From positions 62,001 to 126,000 of the forward strand of contig FMTG01000008.1 of the NCBI GenBank assembly GCA_900099715.1: 64,000 nucleotides of DNA, read 5' to 3'. Positions 26,663 through 35,355 of this stretch are shown piece after piece. Every line of letters starts with the position of its first letter. Within the stretch, counting starts at the first letter, position 1. The position numbers and the translations under genes were made by a program. Under the pieces are notes generated by a model. It ran no database searches and was not told the DNA's origin. It saw only the letters and a program-made list of their open reading frames with translations. Source of the stretch: Ruminococcaceae bacterium YRB3002. Its GTDB lineage: Bacteria > Bacillota > Clostridia > Saccharofermentanales > Saccharofermentanaceae.

Positions 26663-28018
26663 ATGGCACTTATACTTTTTGTAATCCTTGCAGTTATAGA
26701 GATCGGATTTCTTGTCGTATCTCCATCAACTAAGAAGGAGTGGTCCTTTAAGAGGTTCCTGGCAGATGTCCTCCAGACCGTTGTCTTTTTTATCATGATG
26801 ATCTTCCCGGGGATCGATATGAGCTTCAGGTTCACATCGCTTTTTATCCTTCTGATCCTGAGGATCATCGTTGCTGGCATAGTATCGCTCATAAACCGAA
26901 AGAACGGCAGCGATAAGAAAGCATTCGCAAAGATACTGAGCCTTATCCTCAGCATCGTCCTGATCCTTGGTGCTATGGTGCCTGCATTCCTGTTCAACGA
27001 TTATCAGGGCAGGCCGCTTACGGGCCCTTATGCGGTATCGGAGAGCGAAGCTATTATTCTCGATGAGGACAGGATCGAAGAATTTGAGAATGACGGATCA
27101 TGCAGGGAGATTCCGGTACATTTCTACTATCCTGAGGGCTGCTCGGAGAAGATGCCCCTGATCGTGTTCTCGCATGGTGCTTTCGGGTATTATCAGAGCA
27201 ATACGTCAACATATATGGAACTTGCAAGCAACGGATATGTTGTGGCAAGCCTGGATCACCCTTACCACGCATTTTTTACGAAGGATTCTTCAGGAAAGAC
27301 GGTTACTGTAGATCCTGAGTTTATTCAGACGGCTCTGACGGTCGGCAGCAGCGATGACACCATGAGCGAAGATGAACTCTATAAGATCACGTCCGTGTGG
27401 ATGAAGCTGCGTGAAGACGACATCAACTGCGTTATCGATTCACTGGTCAAAGGCGCAGATACCAGTGATGTATCCGGCTTCTGGTTCAGCGATGAACAGA
27501 CAAAGAACACAGTCGTATCAGTCCTTGCCCTTATCGACTCATCAAAGATAGGCCTCATCGGCCATTCCCTGGGAGGTGCATCCTCAGTATCGGTTGGAAG
27601 GATGAGGGATGATATCTCTGCCGTGGTCGATCTTGACGGAACCATGCTGGGTGAGCAGACCGGCGTATCTGACAATATGCCCGTGATCAATGAGGAACCT
27701 TATACCACCCCTCTGCTCAATATAGATAACGAAGAGCATCATAATTCGCGCATCGAGGCGCGTCAGAAGGGGTATGCATACTCCAATAATGTTATACTTG
27801 ATAATGCAGAAGAAGGATTCAGCACATACCTTAAAGGTGCGGAGCATATGGATCTTACGGATCTCCCCCTGTTCTCGCCGTTTCTTGCGGGAATGCTCGG
27901 GTCGGGTAACATCGATCACGGAGAGTGCATAGATCAGGTAAACTCCTTAGTGCTTCAGTTCTTCAACTGTTATCTTAAGGGCGAAGGCACATTTACGGTA
28001 AGCGAGAGTTATTTATAA
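26663..28018 (+). CDS. Membrane-anchored alpha/beta hydrolase, PAF-acetylhydrolase-like
   Basis: A 451-residue protein. Four hydrophobic segments occupy residues 1-115, then an extracytoplasmic alpha/beta hydrolase. The oxyanion region is MPLIVFSHGAFGYYQSNTST, the nucleophile elbow is GLIGHSLGGASS (GxSxG), the acid is in VVDLDGTM, and the histidine is in GAEHMDLTDL. This is the layout of PAF-acetylhydrolase/dienelactone-type esterases; the lipid or ester substrate is unknown. Its stop shares one base with the start of the LytTR gene, so the two are translationally coupled. It is first in a four-gene operon behind candidate LytTR sites. Confidence 0.82.
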   Translation: MALILFVILAVIEIGFLVVSPSTKKEWSFKRFLADVLQTVVFFIMMIFPGIDMSFRFTSLFILLILRIIVAGIVSLINRKNGSDKKAFAKILSLILSIVLILGAMVPAFLFNDYQGRPLTGPYAVSESEAIILDEDRIEEFENDGSCREIPVHFYYPEGCSEKMPLIVFSHGAFGYYQSNTSTYMELASNGYVVASLDHPYHAFFTKDSSGKTVTVDPEFIQTALTVGSSDDTMSEDELYKITSVWMKLREDDINCVIDSLVKGADTSDVSGFWFSDEQTKNTVVSVLALIDSSKIGLIGHSLGGASSVSVGRMRDDISAVVDLDGTMLGEQTGVSDNMPVINEEPYTTPLLNIDNEEHHNSRIEARQKGYAYSNNVILDNAEEGFSTYLKGAEHMDLTDLPLFSPFLAGMLGSGNIDHGECIDQVNSLVLQFFNCYLKGEGTFTVSESYL

Positions 28019-28464
28019 TGGAGATCAAGATCAGGAAGATCGACGGCAGCGAGCAGGAATACATCGAGATAGGCTGCCACAGAGAGAACGAGAAAGTCGA
28101 TGAGATCGTAAGATTCATCAGAAATCTGGACGGAAGCATCAGCGGCAGCACCGGAGGCAAGCAATATGAGATACCGGTCTCCGATATCTTCTACATCGAA
28201 TCAGTGGACAACAGGACCTTTATCTACACTTCGAATGACACTTACGCCGCTTCCATGAAGCTTTATGAATTCGAGGACCTGCTCAAGATGAGGAGCTTTC
28301 TCCGCATCTCCAAATCAACGCTCCTTAATCTCATGAAAGTCGATTCAGTTAAGCCGGCACTGAACGGCAGATTCCTGTGCAGTCTCAAGAACGGCGAAGA
28401 AGTCATAATCTCGCGCAAGTATGTATCGGATTTCAGGGAATACATCAGCAGGAAGGTAAGGTAA
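28018..28464 (+). CDS. LytTR-domain transcription regulator
   Basis: A 148-residue protein of the stand-alone LytTR type, without a receiver domain. The DNA-binding domain spans about residues 55-145: IPVSDIFYIESVDNRTFIYT, FLRISKSTLLNLMKVDSVKP, GEEVIISRKYVSDFREYI. Such proteins normally sit beside a DUF3021 membrane protein that inhibits them (LytTR regulatory systems), as here. The direct repeats at 26561-26591 are the probable target, making the operon autoregulated. The start overlaps the hydrolase stop by one base. Confidence 0.92.
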   Translation: MEIKIRKIDGSEQEYIEIGCHRENEKVDEIVRFIRNLDGSISGSTGGKQYEIPVSDIFYIESVDNRTFIYTSNDTYAASMKLYEFEDLLKMRSFLRISKSTLLNLMKVDSVKPALNGRFLCSLKNGEEVIISRKYVSDFREYISRKVR

Positions 28465-28470
28465 CAGATC

Positions 28471-28926
28471 ATGCGTGACAATATCATCGAACATATCAAA
28501 GACAACATAATGAACTTCTTCATCATAGTAACGCTGGTCGATGTGGCGATATTTATCTCAGGCATGATACTGGCCCCTGACGCGAAGCTCGGATATGATT
28601 CTTATATCCTCCCTGTCCTCATAGGTTTTCTTGGCATAATCCCCGGGCTGATCATGTATTCCAAAAAGGAACTGACCATAAAACAGGTGATCATACGCAA
28701 CGTCCTACAGCTGATCCTTACCGAGGCCATCATACTGTCTTTCCTTGTGGGACCCTCCATCTTCTCATCTGAAGAAAACAGGGCAGGTGTGATCGCCATC
28801 TGCATCAGCGTGGCCGTTATATACATAGCAGTAATAGTCATAAGGTACTTTCTGGATCTCAAGACTGCGGCAAGGATCACAGAAGCACTTAAAGCATATC
28901 AGGAAGAAGAAAGTAATAAAGCATGA
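28471..28926 (+). CDS. DUF3021-family membrane protein, likely LytTR inhibitor
   Basis: A 151-residue protein with four hydrophobic helices (NFFIIVTLVDVAIFISGMIL, YILPVLIGFLGIIPGLIMY, VLQLILTEAIILSFLV, VIAICISVAVIYIAVIVI) and a charged end. Position 6 bp after the LytTR gene and the four-helix pattern match DUF3021. In characterised LytTR regulatory systems this membrane partner holds back the DNA-binding protein. It overlaps the next gene by 4 bases (ATGA). Confidence 0.8.
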   Translation: MRDNIIEHIKDNIMNFFIIVTLVDVAIFISGMILAPDAKLGYDSYILPVLIGFLGIIPGLIMYSKKELTIKQVIIRNVLQLILTEAIILSFLVGPSIFSSEENRAGVIAICISVAVIYIAVIVIRYFLDLKTAARITEALKAYQEEESNKA

Positions 28927-29348
28927 ACAGTAAAAAGTGTCTTATTACCACAGGTATCATCGCATCCATATCATCTTTGATCATGACGGCGATCCCGTTC
29001 GGAACGGGTATTTTAGAGATCATCAACGCCGTTATTTTCGCGGCGGGTATAGCAGCAATATTATTCTCCGGCCTTGTCCGTAAGAACGATCGCCTGGTCA
29101 TGATCTCATCAATCATTTATGCAGTACTTTTATCCACGGTCACGCTCATCATCGAGGCAAAGCTCACAGGGTTTACTCTTGTAGCAGTGGGTTTTGTCCC
29201 CGGAGCCATCATGAGTGTAACCGCACTGATAAGGACAGCCAAAGGCTGCAAGTCAAAAGCATCTTATATCGTTAACGGGATCGCTCTGTTCCTCGCACTG
29301 GCAGGACTTGCCATGGCTGTTCTTAAAGGCGGATTTGTAATGCAGTGA
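28923..29348 (+). CDS. Small membrane protein in LytTR operon
   Basis: A 141-residue protein of four hydrophobic helices with little loop sequence, starting MNSKKCLITTGIIASISSL. Translationally coupled to the DUF3021 gene by a 4-bp overlap, so it belongs to the same regulon. Its family is not recognised; an accessory or target membrane protein of the LytTR system is a reasonable guess. It ends 2 bp from the convergent GGDEF gene. Confidence 0.6.
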   Translation: MNSKKCLITTGIIASISSLIMTAIPFGTGILEIINAVIFAAGIAAILFSGLVRKNDRLVMISSIIYAVLLSTVTLIIEAKLTGFTLVAVGFVPGAIMSVTALIRTAKGCKSKASYIVNGIALFLALAGLAMAVLKGGFVMQ

Positions 29349-29350
29349 TC

Positions 29351-31498
29351 TTACTGCCCACTCTCCTTGGCCTTGCGCTTATTCTCGTACATGATTTTGT
29401 CTGCACGGTGTACCGTATCGCTTACGCCCTTATCAAGCCCGGGGTCATAGACTGCAATGCCTAATGCTACATGAACCTCGTCCCACTTGTCAGTAACGGC
29501 TTCATTCATCTTTGCCTGTTTCTCTTCAAAAAGGGCAGCGAGTGCATCCCTGTTCACATAGTCACCATTCTGCAGGAATATGGCAAACTCATCGCCACCC
29601 ATCCTGAACACAGGACTATGATCGAAGACTTCGCAGATCATTCTGCAGGCATTCTTCAGATAGATATCACCCTTGTCGTGACCGAACTGGTCATTGATCT
29701 TTTTAAGATCATTACAGTCGCAGATGCAGATGGCGAATTCGATCTTCTCACCGCTGTCCAGACGGTCCTGAAGTTTCTTCAAAAATTCGTTATACGCCCC
29801 GTTATTGCGGACCGACGTAAGTGAATCAACAAAGGCAAGCCTGTTAAGATCCTTCACGAGACGCTCTTCAGCTACGATCTTCTTCTGAGCACGGATACTG
29901 CGCACGAGAAGGAGCAGGATTATCAGCAGAACGACAGCGATAACAGTCGATATGATAAAGAGATTATCTTTGATCAGTTCACCGAGGCTGGTCTTCACAT
30001 CTTCCGTGGAATAATAGGTCAGCGCCGAGTGGATGACATTGTCCGGCACAACACCCGTGACTCTTGCCAGAACGGAATACAGATCCGTCTCACCTTCGCG
30101 TGTCGCAAAGGCAAAATCCATATCAACACCTGTGTAAACAGTCGTCAGGTGCAGCTGCTCGCACTGCTTGGAAATATTGCTGTACCGGTAGTCGCTTATG
30201 ATAAGGCAGTCTGCAATTCCTGCCGCAACAGCTTCAAGCCCGGCGGGAGTATCATTAAAATATGTCCTCTCCCATTCCGGGTAGTTATCCGCAAGAAACA
30301 TATCGTAATTCGTGTTGCCCTCATTGACCGCGACGACAACGTCCTCGCGCATCAGAAACTCTTTCTGCGAGGATTCCCTTACAACAGCATTCATCTGAGT
30401 GCGCATCAGAGGCGGTGAGATCACAAGATCCAGCTGTTCCGCATCGTAACCTGTAAGATTGGACGGAAATACGCAGTCGATCTCACCTCTCTTCAGGGCA
30501 TCGATAGCATCAGAAGCGGTCGCATATGCCACCGTCTCGAAATCAATACTCCCGTTCACGAAAGCCGTTGACGCATAGTCCAGATAATCCTTGAGTGCGC
30601 CCGTCAGCTCCCCTGTCTCCGGATCCCTGGCGCAGAAAGCAAGATAATTATCCTGATAACCCACACGGATCGTCCCGTGTTCACTGAGCCATTCTTTCTC
30701 CGTGTTGCTCAGGTACTTATTGTTCTCGTCGCTCTTGAGATACTTGTCGTGCAGCTGCTGGTCATAGTACTTGTTCTCATCCTGAATTCTGTTCAGTGCC
30801 GCATCAAGTTCAGCCGCCAGATCAGGACGCTTCTTGCTCACCGCAAAGAAAAAGTCTGAAGATCCGACCTTACAGATCGGGATCGCTGTCTCAGGCGACC
30901 CAAAAGTATCCATCGTAACATAAGCATCATATCGCTCATCAAGATGTTTGATGGCCTCCTCCGAATCACAGTTAAGCTCCACGATATCAACTGTGATATT
31001 ATGCGCAGCCGCCCAGTCCTTAAAGAAATCCTTCTGAATGCTGTCTTCCGTAACGGCGACCTTTTTCCCGTTCAGCGTTGACAGGTCGTCCGCCGTGATC
31101 TCAGTATTGTTCGGCGACACAAAGACATAGTAAGCTTCAGTACCCATAGGGATCGAGGTATAGATCATTTCCTTTGATCTCTCCTCAGTATAGGACACAT
31201 CGCTCAGGACATCGATCTTTCCAAGCTTGAGCATCTCGAACAGATCCGTCCAGGTGCCTTCCACATACTCATATTCCCATCCTGTATATGCTGCAACCTT
31301 GAGCTGATATTCATACGAATAACCCGACTGTCTGCCAAACTGATCCGTGATGAAATAAGGAGGTTCATGCCATCCAATACGGACCGTCTTTCTGTCATCA
31401 GCTCTGACAGGCGTAGAGACGGACGTGGCAATATTAACCGTAAGCGACAGGAGCAGGAGTATCGCGGCAAGCTTGCTCCGGTGCATTTTTGTTCTCAT
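29351..31498 (-). CDS. Diguanylate cyclase with two solute-binding sensor domains
   Basis: A 715-residue membrane sensor. After a signal/anchor (ILLLLSLTVNIATSV), two family-3 solute-binding domains follow: VRIGWHEPPYFITDQFGRQS at about 50-265 and IRVGYQDNYLAFCARDPETG at about 285-500. A transmembrane helix (LFIISTVIAVVLLIILLLLV) leads to a GGDEF domain with intact RMGGDEFAIF. It should make cyclic di-GMP in the cytoplasm in response to an amino-acid-like ligand outside. The start at 31498 follows AGGAGG with 9-bp spacing; a longer in-frame start lacks a site. No EAL domain is fused. No RxxD inhibitory site was noted. Confidence 0.9.
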   Translation of the reverse strand: MRTKMHRSKLAAILLLLSLTVNIATSVSTPVRADDRKTVRIGWHEPPYFITDQFGRQSGYSYEYQLKVAAYTGWEYEYVEGTWTDLFEMLKLGKIDVLSDVSYTEERSKEMIYTSIPMGTEAYYVFVSPNNTEITADDLSTLNGKKVAVTEDSIQKDFFKDWAAAHNITVDIVELNCDSEEAIKHLDERYDAYVTMDTFGSPETAIPICKVGSSDFFFAVSKKRPDLAAELDAALNRIQDENKYYDQQLHDKYLKSDENNKYLSNTEKEWLSEHGTIRVGYQDNYLAFCARDPETGELTGALKDYLDYASTAFVNGSIDFETVAYATASDAIDALKRGEIDCVFPSNLTGYDAEQLDLVISPPLMRTQMNAVVRESSQKEFLMREDVVVAVNEGNTNYDMFLADNYPEWERTYFNDTPAGLEAVAAGIADCLIISDYRYSNISKQCEQLHLTTVYTGVDMDFAFATREGETDLYSVLARVTGVVPDNVIHSALTYYSTEDVKTSLGELIKDNLFIISTVIAVVLLIILLLLVRSIRAQKKIVAEERLVKDLNRLAFVDSLTSVRNNGAYNEFLKKLQDRLDSGEKIEFAICICDCNDLKKINDQFGHDKGDIYLKNACRMICEVFDHSPVFRMGGDEFAIFLQNGDYVNRDALAALFEEKQAKMNEAVTDKWDEVHVALGIAVYDPGLDKGVSDTVHRADKIMYENKRKAKESGQ

Positions 31499-31696
31499 TT
31501 GGCACATCCTCCTGAGAACATTGTAAATGCACGTGAACAGATTTTCAAGAAAGATGCGAAAAGAGGACGTGGCTCGACCGCACGTATTTGTGATGCTTCG
31601 AACAGGTGCTCGGGGGCTCGCGACCACTTGCTCGCTTCAGTCCTCGTCGCTGCGCTCCTGCGGTAAGTCCGCTCGCAAGGGTAGCGCTCGCCCTTC

Positions 31697-31724
31697 GTGA
31701 AAAGGGGACGGTTCCTTCTTCACC
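31697..31724 (+). repeat. REP-like element copy 1 (GGGGACGGTTCC)
   Basis: GTGAA...GGGGACGGTTCC...TTCACC with partly palindromic ends. The same core occurs inverted at 32408-32436 and in part at 43874-43891. From memory, such GGGGACGGTTC repeats are common in Firmicute genomes and linked to REP/RAYT-type dispersal; no RAYT gene is in this window. Confidence 0.5.
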
Positions 31725-31761
31725 TTTTGCGAGGCTGGTTACTTTTGTAAGATATCGACCG

Positions 31762-31798
31762 AAATCCCGACTGAATGCCCGACCTATAGTCGGGATTT
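31762..31798. repeat. 11-bp inverted repeat hairpin
   Basis: AAATCCCGACT and AGTCGGGATTT are perfect arms with a 15-base loop in non-coding DNA. The loop itself contains another CCCGAC. It has no T-run, so it is probably not a terminator. Confidence 0.5.
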
Positions 31799-31878
31799 GG
31801 CATCTAATCTATTGATGGAGTTTTGTCGGCAGCGGCGTTTGCTAGTTACCATAGCACCAACTTACGATTTACAGGCAG

Positions 31879-32084
31879 TTTGGGGTAATGAATGTGATCA
31901 GTTCATATCAGCAGATATAACCAGATCCATGTTTATCGTTCATTTGGGGTAACGGATTGATGTTGATAACTGTTCACAGGAACAGATAATGATAAGAATA
32001 CGATCGATACAGTACCCCATATCGTGAATAACAACGTGGTTGGGGTAATCCGTCTGCTTCTGAAATCAGATCTCATTACCCCAA
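31879..32084. repeat. Array of TTTGGGGTAA motifs, mixed orientation
   Basis: Five copies of a 7-11 bp motif close to TTTGGGGTAAT: plus strand at 31879, 31943 and 32040, minus strand at 32013-32019 and 32075-32084. The last pair forms a perfect 10-bp inverted repeat with a 25-base loop. The sequence between copies is not conserved. It lies inside the non-coding segment bracketed by two inverted REP-like copies. Confidence 0.55.
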
Positions 32085-32140
32085 AGTTCAGAATCCGGCC
32101 ACATTGGTGCTACTCATACCAACATGATGATTTGATGCCA

Positions 32141-32384
32141 TTTGGTTTGATAAGAACCGGCTAAGCCGGTTCAATATTCAAACCAAACATGGCTTTCAGA
32201 CCAATATGGTTTGATAAATCTTCCTCCGGGAGCCCGTAAACAACGAGGATTCCGGTTACAAACCAGTGATAACAGCATTTTTATCAAACCATATCACTGG
32301 ATTATGAGAATTTGGTTTGACAGAAGCAACGGAAAACAGCATATCCGTCAAACCATTTCGAGCAATTCACGGTGTTTGGTTTGA
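32141..32384. repeat. Array of TTTGGTTTGA motifs, alternating orientation
   Basis: Eight copies of a 7-10 bp core (TGGTTTGA) in 244 bp. Plus: 32141, 32207, 32311, 32375. Minus: 32178, 32259, 32284, 32348. They fall into four facing or opposing pairs, each able to form a stem with a 19-46 base loop; the first pair encloses a further perfect hairpin GAACCGGC/GCCGGTTC. No open reading frame crosses the array. Confidence 0.6.
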
Positions 32385-32407
32385 AAGACTCCGGAAAGCA
32401 GCCTTTT

Positions 32408-32436
32408 GGTGAAAAAGGAACCGTCCCCATTTCACC
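32408..32436 (-). repeat. REP-like element copy 2, inverted relative to copy 1
   Basis: GGTGAA...GGAACCGTCCCC...TTCACC, the reverse complement arrangement of the element at 31697-31724. Together the two bracket about 700 bp containing both motif arrays. Confidence 0.5.
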
Positions 32437-32443
32437 GAAGCGA

Positions 32444-32524
32444 GGAAGAACAATTTGTGCTATAAGTTGCGCAACCGGCGCAGCCGGTGAGCACCTGTCC
32501 GAAATAGCACAAATTCGTTCTTCC
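32444..32524. repeat. Large near-perfect inverted repeat (about 80 nt) at the end of queF
   Basis: Arms GGAAGAACAATTTGTGCTAT (32444-32463) and its complement at 32504-32524 differ by one base insertion. Inside is a second stem ACCGGC/GCCGGT. It begins 7 bp beyond the queF stop. It could end queF transcription by structure, although no U-run follows on the minus strand, or be a small non-autonomous element. Confidence 0.55.
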
Positions 32525-32530
32525 GAGCCC

Positions 32531-33013
32531 CTATCTGTTATCCACCTTCTCCGGATACATATCGTGGTGCGTCAGCCTGTCAACAGCCACCTGCTCCCAC
32601 ATGGTGCCGAGCTTGCCATAGTTGCAGTACGGGTCGATGGAGATGCCTCCGCGGGGCGTGAACTTGCCCCAGACCTCGATATATTTGGGATCCATGAGCT
32701 TTATCAGGTCTTTCATGATGATGTTGACACAGTCCTCGTGGAAATCCCCGTGGTTACGGAACGAGAACAGATAGAGCTTCAGGGATTTGCTTTCGACCAT
32801 GCGTTCGGACGGAACGTAGGATATGGTGATGGTGGCAAAGTCAGGCTGGCCCGTGATGGGGCACAGCGATGTGAATTCCGGACAGTTGAACTTGACGAAA
32901 TAATCATTCTCCGGATGCTTGTTTACGAATGTCTCCAGCACCGACGGATCGTAATCTGAAGAGTAAACTGTGCCGCTGCTTCCAAGCTTTGTAAGACCTT
33001 CTCTGTCACGCAT
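32531..33013 (-). CDS. queF: NADPH-dependent 7-cyano-7-deazaguanine reductase
   Basis: A 160-residue single-domain (unimodular) QueF, which reduces preQ0 to preQ1 in queuosine synthesis. Visible are the catalytic Cys segment [20 protein letters not shown], the QueF motif [20 protein letters not shown], and the ending [16 protein letters not shown]. Length fits the Bacillus type. The ATG at 33013 is preferred because AAGGGGTG (overlapping the stop of the preceding gene) lies 6-7 bp upstream; an in-frame GTG 9 bp earlier is possible. It is the second gene of a two-gene operon with the queuosine-precursor transporter, behind a structured leader. Confidence 0.95.
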   Translation of the reverse strand: MRDREGLTKLGSSGTVYSSDYDPSVLETFVNKHPENDYFVKFNCPEFTSLCPITGQPDFATITISYVPSERMVESKSLKLYLFSFRNHGDFHEDCVNIIMKDLIKLMDPKYIEVWGKFTPRGGISIDPYCNYGKLGTMWEQVAVDRLTHHDMYPEKVDNR

Positions 33014-33018
33014 TATGA

Positions 33019-33699
33019 TCACCCCTTTATGATGTTATATTTCTCGCCGCGATCGTATGTATCGATCCCTTCCGCCTTCTTGACACGCCCGACCACAAAA
33101 TACGTGAGGGGTGTGAAGATCACCTCATACAGCACCTTGAACAGATACTGGAACAGGATCATCCTGAGCACAACGGAATTCTCCATCGTTCCCCAGAAAG
33201 ATATCAGAATGAATATTACCGAGTCAAACCCCTCGCCGACAATGGTGGAAAGGATCGTCCTGACCCACAGATGCTTGCCGTTAGTCATGACCTTGAGTCT
33301 GGAAAGTATTATAGAGTTTGAGAACTCTCCAAAAAGATATCCGGCAAACGAAGCCAGCGCCACTCTGGGCGTCGTGCCCATGACGAGGGCATAGGCATCC
33401 TGACCTTCCCAGTATCCCGGATGCGGCAGCCAGATCGTCAGCAGATATATCATAACAGCGAAGAAGCTGCAGATGAATCCAAGCCAGATGATATTGCGCG
33501 CTTTCTTGAAACCGTATACCTCGGTAAAGACGTCGCCCAGTATGTATGTAACCGGGAATAGTACCACCGCCGCAGGCAGTGTGATGTCAGCTGTCACCGC
33601 CCACATCTTGCCGGCTGTGATATTGGACAGCAGAAGGCATGTTACATAGAGTACACCTATGCACATGAACAGACTCGATAAACTCTTTTTGTCTTCCAT
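33019..33699 (-). CDS. yhhQ: Queuosine precursor transporter (YhhQ/QPTR family)
   Basis: A 226-residue integral membrane protein with six helices of the YhhQ (DUF165) family, which imports preQ0/preQ1. Recognisable are [36 protein letters not shown], and [21 protein letters not shown] with the conserved region [11 protein letters not shown] Shine-Dalgarno GAGG lies 5-6 bp before the ATG. The stop overlaps the ribosome site of queF, which follows directly. Association with queF and the leader supports the substrate being a deazaguanine. The operon is downstream of pyk but has its own promoter. Confidence 0.92.
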   Translation of the reverse strand: MEDKKSLSSLFMCIGVLYVTCLLLSNITAGKMWAVTADITLPAAVVLFPVTYILGDVFTEVYGFKKARNIIWLGFICSFFAVMIYLLTIWLPHPGYWEGQDAYALVMGTTPRVALASFAGYLFGEFSNSIILSRLKVMTNGKHLWVRTILSTIVGEGFDSVIFILISFWGTMENSVVLRMILFQYLFKVLYEVIFTPLTYFVVGRVKKAEGIDTYDRGEKYNIIKG

Positions 33700-33724
33700 A
33701 AAACCTCAAAGACCCCTCGATCAG

Positions 33725-33759
33725 AATAAAAATGTGGCCATGCTAACACAAGACCACAT
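33725..33759 (-). terminator. Terminator in the yhhQ-queF leader
   Basis: On the minus strand ATGTGGTC and GGCCACAT pair (8 bp, one G-U) around a 12-base loop, followed by TTTTTATT. It lies between the candidate riboswitch and the yhhQ start, so it may be the attenuator of the leader. Confidence 0.65.
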
Positions 33760-33789
33760 CAAAAAGACCTGATTAATCTGATTAAGAAG

Positions 33790-33834
33790 TCCTGGTTTTG
33801 TTTAACGACAGGATGGCACTAACGAACTGTCGGG
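33790..33834 (-). promoter_or_regulatory. Candidate preQ1-type riboswitch leader
   Basis: At the very 5' end of the predicted transcript, CGACAG and CTGTCG form a stem around TTCGTTAGTGCC-type loop sequence, followed by an A-rich tail TTAAACAAAACCAGGA. Small stem, TTC-containing loop and A-rich tail are the outline of preQ1-I riboswitches, and the downstream genes are queuosine genes. The tail can also pair with the 3' strand of the stem (TCCTG/CAGGA). The loop-tail pseudoknot does not match the consensus well, so it may be a variant or another structure. Confidence 0.4.
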
Positions 33835-33839
33835 CGTTA

Positions 33840-33869
33840 ACTATAACACCTTTACGGACAATTGTCCAA
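33840..33869 (-). promoter_or_regulatory. Promoter of yhhQ-queF with palindromic operator
   Basis: -35 TTGGAC and -10 TATAGT with an 18-bp spacer. A perfect 12-bp palindrome GGACAATTGTCC (33856-33867) overlaps the -35, a likely regulator site. Confidence 0.6.
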
Positions 33870-33882
33870 TAATTACTTTAAA

Positions 33883-35295
33883 TTACTTCACCGTCTCTAC
33901 GCGGATCGTATTTGTGCTTCCGGAATCGCCGGCCTTGCCTCCCGTGAGAACGACATTATCTCCGGACTCCAGACCGAACACTTCCTTGGCGTGGCGCATT
34001 GCGTAGTAGAACATAACGTCAACAGACGGGAATTCCTCACTCAGCACAGGAGTTACTCCCCAGCTCAGATTGAGTTTGCGCCATGCCTTGGTATTTGTGG
34101 TCATTCCTATGATGTCAACAGGGCAGCGGAAACGGCTCACCATTCGTACTGTAATACCGGACAGGGAACTTATGACGATGCCTTTCGCGCGTGTATCGAT
34201 GGCCATTGCGCATGTGGCATGCGACACGGCATCCAGGTTGTTCCTGATGACATATTCTGTTCTGTGGAATCTGTTCTCATAGGCAATGTTACGCTCTGTA
34301 TATTCAGCAATCTCAGCCATATAACGCACAGCATCGACAGGATACTTACCGGCAGCGGACTCACCCGACAGCATGACTGCGGATGTCTCGTCATAGACTG
34401 CATTTGCCACGTCTGAGATCTCGGCACGTGTCGGTCTGGGGTTGTGGATCATGGACTCCAGCATCTCCGTCGCGGTAATAACGCGCTTTCCGAGAAGCCT
34501 GCACTCCTTGATGAGGTATTTCTGGATAGCGGGAACCTCAACAAAAGGGATCTCCACGCCCAGGTCGCCTCTCGCCACCATGATGCCGTCAGCGATCTCG
34601 CATATCTCCTCGATATTGTTGACTCCGGCCCTGTTCTCGATCTTGGCGATGATATCGATATCCTTGCCGCCGTTCTCATCGAGAAACGTCCTCACATCCA
34701 CCATATCCTGCTTGGTCGATACGAAAGACGCAGCCACAAAATCCACATCGTTCTGAATACCGAACAGCAGATCGCTCTTATCCTGCTCGCTCAGGTACGG
34801 TCCCTTGAACACGTGATTCGGGAAATTCATGCTCTTCCTGTCAGAGATCACGCCGCCGGCCACAACACGGCACACCGCATCATCCCCGGACAGCTCCTCC
34901 ACCTCGAAAACAAGCAGCCCGTTATTAACAAGGATAGTATCTCCCACGCTCAGCTCAGAGATAAGGTTCTTGTAGCTTACAGATACTCTTGTCTCATCGC
35001 CTTCCACATCAGCGACAGTAAACGTGAACTTCTGGCCTTCCTTAAGCTCAGCCTTTTTGTCCTTAAACGTCCTGATCCTGTACTCCGGACCCTTTGTGTC
35101 CAGCATTATCGGCAGCGGGTAATTGAGCTTCTCCCTTACCGACTTGATAAGATCTATCTTCTTCTGATGCTCTTCGTGAGTTCCGTGTGAGAAATTAAGT
35201 CTTGCCACATTCATTCCCGCGCGGCACATCTCTGTCAAAGTCTGTTCGTTGTCGCTGGCGGGACCTATGGTACATATTATCTTTGTCTTGCGCAT
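33883..35295 (-). CDS. pyk: Pyruvate kinase
   Basis: A 470-residue pyruvate kinase, the last step of glycolysis. Clear motifs: KIICTIGPASDN at the start, MNVARLNFSHGTHEEH, the K+/Mg2+ and substrate site IIAKIENRAGVNNIEEI, IMVARGDLGVEIPFVEVPAIQK, and the signature RPTRAEISDVANAVYDETSAVMLSGESAAG. It lacks the extra C-terminal PEP-utiliser domain found in Bacillus-type enzymes and ends near residue 470, as in the shorter form. GGAGGCATCATA stands before the ATG. It is monocistronic or first before the queuosine promoter. Confidence 0.97.
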   Translation of the reverse strand: MRKTKIICTIGPASDNEQTLTEMCRAGMNVARLNFSHGTHEEHQKKIDLIKSVREKLNYPLPIMLDTKGPEYRIRTFKDKKAELKEGQKFTFTVADVEGDETRVSVSYKNLISELSVGDTILVNNGLLVFEVEELSGDDAVCRVVAGGVISDRKSMNFPNHVFKGPYLSEQDKSDLLFGIQNDVDFVAASFVSTKQDMVDVRTFLDENGGKDIDIIAKIENRAGVNNIEEICEIADGIMVARGDLGVEIPFVEVPAIQKYLIKECRLLGKRVITATEMLESMIHNPRPTRAEISDVANAVYDETSAVMLSGESAAGKYPVDAVRYMAEIAEYTERNIAYENRFHRTEYVIRNNLDAVSHATCAMAIDTRAKGIVISSLSGITVRMVSRFRCPVDIIGMTTNTKAWRKLNLSWGVTPVLSEEFPSVDVMFYYAMRHAKEVFGLESGDNVVLTGGKAGDSGSTNTIRVETVK

Positions 35296-35355
35296 TATGA
35301 TGCCTCCGATCCGATAGGTTACCAGATATTATAACACCTTCCGGACCTATATTTC

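Noticed and set aside
32141-32384. Possible CRISPR array
   Set aside because: The repeated core is only 7-10 bp, changes orientation, and the spacing is irregular; no cas genes are present.
32372-32959. 195-residue ORF across the queF region on the plus strand
   Set aside because: Opposite to queF, which has clear catalytic motifs, and starting in the repeat array; no family features.
33846-33869. WYL-type promoter before yhhQ (TTGTCC near TATAGT)
   Set aside because: The spacing is 8 bp after an equivalent 8-base box, not 10, and a normal -35 at 18 bp explains the promoter.
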